Below are positions 37,022 through 46,158 of a stretch of 64,000 nucleotides of DNA, in pieces. A model generated the notes under the pieces. That model was not told the DNA's origin, made no database searches, and saw only the letters and a program-made list of their open reading frames with translations. The position numbers were made by a program, and so were the translations under genes. Source of the DNA: Tanypteryx hageni (lineage: Eukaryota > Arthropoda > Insecta > Odonata > Petaluridae); assembly GCA_028673005.1 (NCBI GenBank), contig CM054115.1:54449738-54513737 (forward strand), in the 5' to 3' direction. Each line of letters begins with the position of its first letter. Within the stretch, counting starts at the first letter, position 1.

Positions 37022-37355
37022 CACCTATTCCTCGCTTTGCGTAGTTTTAAATGACCGTGTAAAGTGAAACCGTGCAAAGCGGGGTACATTTCCTCACCGG
37101 AACACACGATGTTATAATTGAGCTCGTCCTGAGATTAACGTGTAATGTTGGTTTCAGTTATCCTTCCTTTATCATTCCTTATAATCCCTGAATCGGACTG
37201 GAACATTTTATACTTACTTTTAACTTCTTGGAGACCGTTCCGAAACCGTGCAAAAGTAAAAATCATGGCCGCGTAATTTGACGTAGTTCTCTAAAAGAAA
37301 ACAGCGCAAAACCTAAAACGCGTAAAGCGAAACCGTGCAATTCGAGGGATGGGCG
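37022..37355. mobile_element. Pogo-like MITE (334 bp) with TA duplication
   Basis: The left end CACCTATTCCTCG and the inverse of the right end, CGCCCATCCCTCG, match at 10 of 13. TA flanks both sides (37020-37021 and 37356-37357). Subterminal GTAAAG(C/T)GAAACCGTGCAA repeats occur near both ends. No transposase is present. Confidence 0.82.
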
Positions 37356-37389
37356 TATAAAAATCTTACACTCACTGGACACCATTTAA

Positions 37390-38000
37390 TTTTGATTCCC
37401 ACCCCTTCTTCCTCTGTCCCTCCCCCCCTGACTCACGCCTCTAACTCCCCCACAACGCCCTCCCCTTGACCTCTTCATCTCTCTCCCTCGTTACTCATCC
37501 TCCTCCAATATCTTCGTCCTTCACATCCTCTTCCTCACTCCCTCTTCTTTCTTATTCCCCTCCATTTCCCCTTTTTCTACTTCTATCTCTCTCCCCATAC
37601 CTCCTCCCCATACCAGTTTTTCTCCCCTCTATCCCCACCCTCTCTCTCCTTCTCTATCCACTCTCTCAAGCTCCCGTTCCTTCCCCTCCCATTTACCTCT
37701 CCCTTCCTCGCCTCAACCCTCCATCGCAGTAATTGCTCCCTTGGCTCGTTCACAAAGAAGGCGCAATTTTCCTCAACCGCGCCTCTCTCCTCTCATTTCT
37801 CTCCCTCTCTTTCACACACACGCTCCTCTCACTCAGCACTCCAACCATAAATTCGTTCGGACATCATTTTGCCCGTTTTTAAAAGCCATGACAGCGTCTT
37901 TGCTCGTCTTCCACACTTGCTTCCTTTATATTCCTCTCCCGTTCCTCCCCTACCGTCTTTTTCTCCCTTCTTCTCAGCTCTCTCTTTCTCTGGGAATAAT
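37390..38000. repeat. Pyrimidine-rich tract
   Basis: The plus strand is CT-rich with embedded CA, giving Ser/Pro/Leu-rich false frames (88 and 110 codons). No unit length is clear. Confidence 0.8.
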
Positions 38001-39837
38001 CGCTCCTCCTCGCGCTGCGTTTAACGCTTTTTATGAAACCTTTCGCGGTTACATTGTCGTCTCGAGGATGTAAAGATGTCTTTCTCCGCGGCGTTTTGTC
38101 TCTGAGTTTAAAACTCCTCGCAGCGTTTTGAAGCCGCCGAGATGTAAAAGGCGAATATCATCCCAGACGAGACTTCTTGGAAATTTTACTATATAGCTCC
38201 CTTGTTTCATTCATGCTTCATTACAAAAATTGGCAGACAGGTGAAAAAATGTAGGGATGAAATAATAAATGCGCTATATTAAACCCTAATTTTATGGGTT
38301 TATTGTGTAAAGCACAGCTTGGAATACTGACTACTAAAATGTATAGGGAAAAAGATCTATCAAGTGATATTCGACGCTAAAATATTTCAAGAGAATTAGG
38401 AATGAATAGAATATTTTTCGATAATATATAGGATTATATGCGGAGGCCGGACTCTTTATAAATAAATTCTACTTAATTAAATGGGGAATTATCGATACCG
38501 TCTTGTTTATAATCAGATTGGCCCAATTTCTCTGAAATTGCTATAAAAAGATCCTTTAATGGAATCTACTATTGGTGAAACACGGCTGCTGCTGAAATTC
38601 GCATTTACATACTTGGGAGAATAATATATCAAGTGTATAGTATAAAGGGATACGAACAAAAAGTTGACCTTGAATAGGATAAGGAAAATGTCGCAATATT
38701 TGTTTCGGATGAAATGGAATCCGTAACGAAAAGCATGGTTTTTAAAAACTTTTAATCTATGCGGCCTTAATGGCACTGATTAGTTTCTGAGTTATTTTTG
38801 TAACGGTTATACGTGTGGTGCAGATCTTTTCGGCCGAGTATATTTATGATATTTTCGCTTATTTAATAAGATGTTTCTTCCATTTAATTTTGCTCTCTCT
38901 CTCTGAAAATAGTAAACATCATAAATAAAATAATATGTAATTAACACATTTTCGTTAATATAATGCCGAAAATGGTTTCAAACAGAATGGGATCATAATT
39001 TTAACAAATTTTTCGTCTTCAATTTTTCGTTTCATTTGTAACTTCTCATTTTAGCCTAACGAAGGCCTTTCTTAGAAACGTCTCCATCAAGCACCAACTC
39101 AATTCACATCTTTTTAAATTCGAATTTTCATCAAAAAGAATTCGTCGTTACTTCCTCGCAATATGCTCATATTAGTGAGATTATTTTACAATGAAGACTC
39201 CTCGAAGTTAATTAATTTTCACAATACGAATGTAATTTTACACGTTAAGTAGTCATCCGGTCTTTTGAACTCCGTCGCGTCAATCGGCGCATTCCTTTCG
39301 AGGAATTTCCGAAGACGCGTCGCATCCGCCGTAATTAATTTAATGCAAAATAAGCCAATTTCCCCGACTCGAAAAAATAAAGAAAGAAATGAGAGAGCAA
39401 CTTCAAGGCGTCTTGCGGAGTGGACACAAAACCTCACAACACGCTTTTCACTAAAAAAAGGTACCGTCGCAGAAAAGGAAGGATTAAAAAAAAAACGTTT
39501 CCGCTAATTACGAAAAAGGCTCCTTAAAAATTCTTAATACTTCTTTCCAGTCATTTTACGAAGACAATTTTATTTCTCCTGGGGGGTGGGGGAATTGGAG
39601 GGGGGGGAGAGAAAGACAGAAAAAACAGCGAAGACGTGCCACCATGCCGTACGTGTGACGGAGATGGGAAGGAGAAAGAAAAACGAAACAGTTGAAAAGC
39701 GAATCCCGCTGTCGTCAGAAAATGAAACTCGGCGAGCTAAATTCGTTTCGCGAGGCGCCAAAAAACTTTCTTACGGAATGAAAAAAGCGGAAGGGAAATA
39801 AAACTTAAAAAAGAACTGTCGTCGCCCTTCAACCTAC
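38001..39837. other. No gene recognised
   Basis: AT-rich, then a purine-rich patch at about 39575-39700. Frames on both strands at 39.2-39.8 kb overlap and lack motifs. Confidence 0.5.
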
Positions 39838-40540
39838 CAACCCTCCGTACTCCCCCCTCTGCAAGGACACTCGCTCTCTCCTTCTTCCTCGCTCTCTTCC
39901 CGGATTCCACTTCATCCCTCACTCCTATCACCCAGTTCCATTCCCTCACCAACTCTTAACCCCTCGCCTCCACTTCCAATATGCCTACCCCTTCTCTCTT
40001 TCTCCACCTCTAGCTTTCCCCTTTCTCCACTCTTTTCGCTTTCCTCTTTGCCGCTCTCATGTACTTTCACCTCTATACTTAAACTACCTCTTCTCTTTCA
40101 TCACAGGTTCCACCGTTCGTCCCATTTCTTTACTTCGTCCTCCCCAAACCTTCATTTTCTCCATCCTCTCCCTTATCGTAGACTTCAATCTTTTTATTTT
40201 TCTCTCCTAACACATCGCTATCCTATTCAAGCTCCTTCTGTTCTCGTTATATCTACTATCCCTCACATTTTCCCACCTTATTTCCCTTGTTCTTCTCATC
40301 CCATCTCATATTTCTCCCGTCCAATCTTTCTCCCATCCAATCATTCGCCCATACAATCTTTCTCCCTTCCAAGCTTTTTCTCTCCTATTCACATCCCTTC
40401 TATCCACATCCCACTTATCCCTCTCTTAGATCCTTATTCCTTCTTTCCAGCCCTATCGCTTTCCACCTATCTCTGTTCAACATATCCCTATCCCGCACAC
40501 CTCTATCACACCTATTCCTCCTATCATATCTTTCCTATCC
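39838..40540. repeat. Pyrimidine-rich tract with 16-bp units
   Basis: The plus strand is CT-rich. A 180-codon frame runs through it, composed of Ser, Pro, His, Phe, Leu and Ile, and is a composition artefact. It contains the 16-bp tandem repeat listed separately. Confidence 0.85.
40314..40377 (+). repeat. 16-bp tandem repeat, four units
   Basis: Four consecutive 16-bp units of consensus CTCCCATCCAATCTTT, each differing by one to four bases, with no indels. Confidence 0.9.
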
Positions 40541-40618
40541 ATATCCCTTTAAATGAGAGAAGAGAATTAATACTACCAACCTCGCCTTAAATAAAGACGT
40601 ATATCTATTTATCTATCT
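40541..40618 (+). mobile_element. Retroelement 3' terminus
   Basis: It ends CTCGCCTTAAATAAAGACG, then TATATCTATTTATCTATCTA. This is the same terminus-plus-TATC-tail pattern as the non-LTR element at 11.5 kb. Upstream is only pyrimidine-rich DNA, so the copy is very short. Confidence 0.65.
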
Positions 40619-41813
40619 AATCCTTATTCCTCCTATCGATTTCCCTCCCGTCACCCGACCACCCTGCCTTCAATTCCACTCCCTTTTTATCCATCACTTG
40701 TCCTATTCCACAATCCTCTTCTGTATGCTCTCCTTTATTCTATTCGTATCCTCTCTCACCCTTCTCCGTCATATCCGCTTGCGACCATTTAATTTCCCTG
40801 CATTCTTATTCTCTTTCCATCCATCCTTTCTCGCCCTCCATCGCTCCTTCATAAACCTTACCTTACAAGAAGAAAGACGTCAAGGAGAGATGGGATCGAC
40901 TCGGTTTCGTGTTAGAAATAAAGGGCGAGATCCGAGCTAAGGGGAATGACGGACGGTTAGAGGAAAGAGGGAGGAAACGGCAAGGATGAGGAGAGAGGGA
41001 AGGGGCGAGGTTGCTCGCGAATTCAAATATTGACTTAAAAGGCGAGACGCCCGAAGCAATGGTTTCCTCAGCACTTTATTTTTCCTTTCTCTCTATCTCT
41101 CTTTCTCTCTTCCGAAACCTCCCTTAACCTCTCTTTATCCCCCTTTTTTGCCATCCTACATTCTGGTAGCCCCTCCCTCACCACTCTGCCGCCACCCCTT
41201 TTTCGTCTCGTCGTCTTGTTTTTTCAACCCCTTTTTGCTCTTTCAACTTTTCTAGCTCGTCTTCTCATTCCTCAGATGCTGTTCTTTCTTTTTTATCTGA
41301 ACCTCCCTTTCTTCCTGAGACCCCTCTCATCCCCCGAAACATCCTCCTCCTCTCATAACTCGTGTGTATTATTCATCAATCCCGCGTTCATTCCGCAATT
41401 ACCTGAAAACCTTTTTTTTTGTTTTCTGAAGCTGTTGACATGTTTTTCTTTACCGGCTTGCATGTGTAAAGGGCAGTTTTGAATAATCACTTTCTCGAAA
41501 AAAATAAATAAAAATTATCGGAAATTTTAATAAAGCACATTGACGGAACGAATGGATTAGTTGCATATCGGAGTACATTTTTTGCATATTAAAAAGTTTT
41601 GTTCATAGTGTTGACGTGCGCTATTTTGCGCTATAGATGGGAATTAAAATTCCAAATTTCGATGTTTTATTGTAACGTTTGAAAAAATATATGGACTCAC
41701 GGTTGGACTATGCGATAATAATAATAATAGGCGTCTCCCTATCAAAAGACATTTTTATAAATTAAAATAAACAATTTTATAAATAATAAATAGAAGAGGA
41801 GACTACGGCGAGT
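40619..41813. other. CT-rich then AT-rich, no gene
   Basis: Pyrimidine-rich to about 40860 and again at 41070-41390, with a purine patch between them. A short (AAT)n run lies at 41717-41731. No supported gene. Confidence 0.6.
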
Positions 41814-41929
41814 AAAATTGTGAATTGATGATTAAACTCCGACCGTATACAAAAGGAATTTAGCGCTCAGTTCTTCACGCTAAATTCCTTTTGTATACGG
41901 TCGGAGTTTAATCATCAATTCACAATTTT
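41814..41929. repeat. Perfect 52-bp inverted repeat, 12-nt loop
   Basis: The arms 41814-41865 and 41878-41929 are exact inverse copies over 52 bases, around the loop CTCAGTTCTTCA. The direct repeat ACAATTTTATAAAT (14 bp) lies at 41771-41784 and 41922-41935, the second copy overlapping the right arm end. This could be a foldback element, a template-switch product or a long hairpin RNA source. It has no recognised family. Confidence 0.95.
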
Positions 41930-42247
41930 ATAAATGTATTTTTTAATGAGAATATTTTGTTAACATTTTTCACGACTATTATTATTTTAATTGAAGCACA
42001 AAACACATCTATTTGTTATTCTTTTGTATTCTCTTTGAAATTGTGGCTAGATTTTTACCAAGCTTATATTTTTAAATTCTATTAGAAAACATAGTTTTCA
42101 CACGATTATTTATTGATATGAACCATCTCATTCCTCAAGGCTTCCTTAAAATTATTTGGAAAAAATCCGCATTACCTGAAATACGACGTTAAGGATTCCG
42201 CGCAATATTAATACGACGCATAAAGTTCCACTTCTTTCATCCATGCC

Positions 42248-42553
42248 TCAAATTTCTTGATCGGAGCACTTTAAACCCATCCCGTTCATCAAAAACGTGA
42301 GCCCCGGGGTGAATTCACAATCAAGGTACTCCGTCTTTTGCGATGAGATATGAAATCTCACCGACCCCTTCAATGCATTCTTTTTCTGGTAAGGCCGACG
42401 TCCTAAGCTCCTCCCTAACTCAACGTGCACTGCAACGTAATTCATGTAACTCTGCTTATCCAGATCCTTGATTGGTGGTGGTGATTGGTGCGATCCAGCC
42501 CATATTAAAATGGAAATATGTGTTGTGTCTTTCAATCTAGCAATTGCTTAGAT
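42248..42553 (-). other. Unassigned 100-codon open frame
   Basis: An open minus-strand stretch runs from just after a TAA to a TGA. It has no ATG at its 5' end and reads as a mixed, not low-complexity, peptide (for example HISILIWAGSHQ and EYLDCEFTPGLTFLMNG). Splice signals next to it are weak. It may be a decayed exon or transposon piece. I recognise no family. Confidence 0.2.
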
Positions 42554-42979
42554 GTGAAAAATATTATGAAAGGAAATAAATGCCTTACTTCTATGAAATT
42601 TCAAGTCTATTGTTCGGTCAAATGGAATTCATATTTTTATTGCTTCAGTTTCAAGGAAAGTTTAATTTAAATTTGAGATTTATTGTGTTTAGCCTTGCTA
42701 TGACTCCAGGTATTAAATTTTCAACAGGAAAGACATTGGTTATTAATAGGCTATATATCTTATTTATTTGACGGAAGGAATTTCGATGCGATAATAACAT
42801 ATTAAATGTTAACATCATAATTCAAAAATCTAAATAGGAATCTTCTTCATATTTAGCTACATACGGGATTAATTTCTGAGCTTTTCCATCCTATTTAATT
42901 AAAGAAATTATGTGTCTTAGTACCACACAGTCATTATTAGGAATTGTATATGACTCCTTACTGATTGGAGGTAAACATT

Positions 42980-42986
<7 letters not shown>

Positions 42987-43020
<34 letters not shown>
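42987..43020. repeat. (TA)n microsatellite
   Basis: About seventeen TA units directly before the direct-repeat pair. Confidence 0.95.
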
Positions 43021-43023
<3 letters not shown>

Positions 43024-43031
43024 CTATTATA

Positions 43032-44757
43032 TATAGACGATTCTTACAGAAGAGGAGGATACTAATGTTTAGGCACTTTCAAAAGATCTGGAGAATCGAA
43101 ATTTTTTATGACGGTAGGATTATGTGCAAAACCGGCTAGAAAAAAGGAAAATCTAGAAAAAGTTCAACAATGTGGTCACTAAAAATTCACAATTGTTTAA
43201 ACAAATTTTTAAGGTTTATGGATTTCAAAATTGCTACGGAGCTGATATTTTTTTAAAGGTAGAATTTGTAAAAAAAAAACGAAATAAGGGTTATAGAAAT
43301 TTTGATATTTTAATTTGTTTGGCTTTTAAAAATTCTTAAAGTTTAAACAAATAGATAAACGTTTAGGTACTATGGAACAAGCTAGAAAGCTGAAAATTTT
43401 TAATTATGTAGAGCTGAGTGCAAATGTACAAATATACATTTGAGAATCTCGATGAATATGTTGTTGTGCCCGTTAAAACTTTTTAATATTTAAACATTTA
43501 GATAAATATTATTTCACTTCTAGATGTGCTACAACTTAAAAATTTGGAAGACATGTGTGTCATTGATAGCCCACGATGGAAAAAGTATAATATTCTTAAA
43601 ATTGCAAATTTTAGGATTATTTTACTCCAATATTGTTCCATAAGGAAAGAACGAAAATCGGTGCAGAAGTGAAAACTTTCGAATTAAAAAATATTTCTAA
43701 TAATGAAATATCTCTCTGAAAAATTAATGTTTTTTAAGGTGAGATGAAATGCCTGCAGACTACTAGTATCTATCATACATAGACGATTCTTACAGAGGAG
43801 GAGGATATTTACGTTTAGGCACTTACGGATGAGCTGGAGACTTAAAAACTGGTACGATTATAGGATTTTTCTCACAGCCATCCAGAAAAACCGAAAATTT
43901 TAAAATATTTACATTTTAGAGGATTGTTTTTACTACATTTTTACATTAAAGTTTAATAATTCTAATCTCGGAACATATTTGTCATAGGTATGAGCTTCTG
44001 CAAACATTTTGTATCAAATTCTATCCTCCGTATGGATAAATTTTTTAATTCATGCCTTACAGATCATATGAGGGCAAGAGAATTCAATTTCTGATTGCTA
44101 TACGCAATGTCTGCGATTGTTACGTATTAACAATTTTTATCTCGAAAACTATTAATCGTAGGTCAAGGTGTTTTGGACTTTATTGTAGCAAATGTTGTCC
44201 TCTACCCGAAAAAAAATTTAATCTATACCTTACAGATCATAGAGCGATTTAGGGTTTTCTAAACGTCATATTTTGTGTTTATGCGTCGTAGCGCAGTAGC
44301 ATCCTATCGTGCCTTCCGCCCCTTCTACAACCTCCCTAAATGCGCGCGCCTCTTCCCCTCCGCCCTCGCCTTCGTCCTTCCGCTTTCTCTTCAACCAAGT
44401 CTGTAGGATGGTTTTTCGCGTTGACATAGTGACGGCGCGAAAGTTGACGTTTCACGAATACTTGCGTGAGAGTTTACGAGTCGTATTCGCCAGTTTTTCC
44501 GTTATTCTATAAACGGATTAGGTGATTATAAAAAGTGTATGTGTTATTTATCGTTGCGTTGTTATTTGTTGTTGTGTTAATAGTTGTCGTTGGTTAAGAG
44601 GTGCCAACTTTTGTATTAAAAATTTATCTAATAATGAAATATCTGACTGAAGAATTAATAATTGATAGTAGCTCAATAACTTTGGCTAAGATTAATAAAG
44701 GTGAAATACTCCTTTATTGAAGAATTAATGTTTTCAAAGTAAGATGAAATGCCAACT
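43032..44757 (+). repeat. Tandem dimer of a large unknown repeat
   Basis: AGACGATTCTTACAGA begins a unit at about 43036 and again at 43783, each followed by GGAGGATA and TTTAGGCACTT. Each unit also ends alike: AATTAATGTTTT, then AGATGAAATGCC at about 43743 and 44742, preceded by AATAATGAAATATCT. Unit lengths are about 730 and 970 bp. The second contains CCTTACAGATCATA twice (about 44054 and 44228). No coding frame is intact. Confidence 0.75.
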
Positions 44758-44758
44758 A

Positions 44759-44772
44759 CGTGTGTGTGTATG

Positions 44773-44827
<55 letters not shown>
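44759..44827. repeat. (GT)n-(TA)n microsatellite
   Basis: Short GT units, then about 26 TA units. Confidence 0.95.
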
Positions 44828-44829
<2 letters not shown>

Positions 44830-45169
44830 ATCAATCAAACGTGGCTACCCTCCAGATCTGGTCCGTGAACAGATCCATAGGGCGTTGACGCCTACCATCA
44901 GTAGATGCCATCTTCACGCACCCACTATCCTTGCATCCACCTCTCCACTCACTTTAACCACACTTTTCCATCCTGGAAATCACGAGGCCCTCAAAACAAT
45001 CCACCATTCTGGCCACCCAATTCTTAACTCTGCCTCCCACCAGTCCCTCTTTACCAATCTTTTTACCAACCTTTTTACCAATTACCCCTGCTCCTCTCCT
45101 TCCGCCGGCCCCCCGATTGAGGCTTCCTTCATCACCTTGTTACCACCCTTATCACTACCTTTCCTTTAG
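44828..45169 (+). pseudogene. Penelope-like retroelement fragment (tentative)
   Basis: A stop-free stretch of about 114 codons lies between two TA microsatellites. It opens KRGYPPDLVREQIHRAL and continues TLFHPGNHEALKTIHHSG with HPILNSAS. The order 'RGYP..L...Q...A' followed by 'F/YHP....L..I.....PIL' resembles the segment after the polymerase domain of Penelope-like reverse transcriptases. Polymerase catalytic motifs and a GIY-YIG nuclease are not present. The later part (SLFTNLFTNLFTN) is a short internal repeat of 15 bp. The assignment is by motif memory only and could be wrong. Confidence 0.4.
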
Positions 45170-45170
45170 T

Positions 45171-45172
<2 letters not shown>

Positions 45173-45212
<40 letters not shown>

Positions 45213-45225
45213 GTATGTATATATA
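45173..45225. repeat. (TA)n microsatellite, left host of Tc1-like element
   Basis: TA units with interspersed TG. The Tc1/mariner-like element begins immediately after a TA. Confidence 0.95.
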
Positions 45226-45975
45226 CAGGGTGTCCCAGAAGTCCGGCCACATAGGACAACTTTGTTATTTATCAGAATATCTAAAAATAATAAGAAATCA
45301 AAGTTGTTCGCAATAGGCTATTTTTCGGAAAAAATGTTGATTTTCATTGTCTAGGGCTTTCCATTCGACCGCTACTCTCTTGGCTCATCAATGGTTAAGT
45401 GACTCGGCGGAAAATCCTACGTCCACATAAAGGAGCTAGGAGCCGGCTATGTGAATAGTAGTTGCAACAAAAATGAATAAAAACTCCAAAAACTCATGCA
45501 GCAGTGTATATTGCACATTTACAATAAATTTTCAAATTGGTATCCATGCTGGCGTACACTCATTCTGATTCGTTCCCTCAAGCTTCTCCGTACACGTAGC
45601 AATGTTTGCGGAGTAATTTCTGCGCATGCTGCACAGATGTTCTCCCGAAGTTCTTCAAGGCTTCTTATCCAGCTTAGACAAACAAAATCAACATTTCTCC
45701 CGAAAAATAGCCTATCGCAAACAACTTTGATCTCTTATTATTTTTAGATATTCTGCAAAATAATAAAGTTGTCCTATGTGGCCGGACTCCTGGGACAGAG
45801 TCACTTAACCATTGATGAGCCAAGAGAGTAGCGGTCGAACGGAAGGCTCTAGACGAAAAAAATCAATATTTCTCCCGAAAAATAGCCTATTGAAAACAAC
45901 TTTGATCTCTTATTATTTTTAGATATTCTGCAAAATAACAAAGTTGTCCTATGAGGCCGGACTTCTGGGGGCACC

Positions 45976-45978
<3 letters not shown>
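45226..45978 (-). mobile_element. Rearranged Tc1/mariner-like element (753 bp)
   Basis: It starts CAGGGTGTCCCAGAAGTCC and ends GGACTTCTGGGGGCACCCTG. TA lies on both sides, within a TA microsatellite. The left ~178 bp (45226-45403) and right ~185 bp (45794-45978) are inverted copies. An extra partial copy of the right end (45687-45793) sits inside, next to a transposase C-terminus. The order suggests an internal deletion plus duplication of the terminal region. It is non-autonomous now. Confidence 0.9.
45519..45689 (-). pseudogene. Tc1/mariner-like (IS630 group) transposase C-terminus
   Basis: On the minus strand, 56 codons run to a TAA at 45519-45521. They contain SLEELRENICAACAEITPQ, LRVRRSLRERIRMSV and a final GYQFENLL. 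This is the C-terminal tail of arthropod Tc1/mariner-superfamily transposases: 'L..RI..AC..IT...L..VRR....R...C....G..FE.LL', ending a few residues after a conserved FE-LL. The DDE catalytic core and the N-terminal helix-turn-helix domain are deleted. The frame is intact up to the point where the duplicated terminal sequence begins, which marks the deletion junction near 45689. Confidence 0.85.

Positions 45979-46020
<42 letters not shown>
45979..46020. repeat. (TA)n microsatellite, right host of Tc1-like element
   Basis: About 21 TA units continuing the tract interrupted by the element. Confidence 0.95.
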
Positions 46021-46023
<3 letters not shown>

Positions 46024-46024
46024 C

Positions 46025-46062
46025 AGAATTGAATTTTTTCCCAGCTACCTTTGACTTCGGCC

Positions 46063-46114
<52 letters not shown>

Positions 46115-46158
46115 TGTATAGGCCGAAGTTAAAGGTAGCTGGGAAAAAATTCAATTCT
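46025..46158. repeat. 46-bp inverted repeat with (TA)n centre
   Basis: The arms 46025-46070 and 46113-46158 match at 44 of 46; both mismatches are transitions. The spacer is a pure TA run of about 42 bp. A smaller example of the same design lies at 61683-61766. Confidence 0.95.

Noticed and set aside
40048..40590. 180-codon Ser/Pro/His/Phe-rich frame, the longest in the window
   Set aside because: It lies wholly in a pyrimidine-rich tract where stops are rare. There is no motif, no start context and its end lies in a retroelement terminus.
42248..42553. Host protein exon on the minus strand
   Set aside because: No ATG, weak splice signals and no recognised family. Kept only as an unassigned frame.
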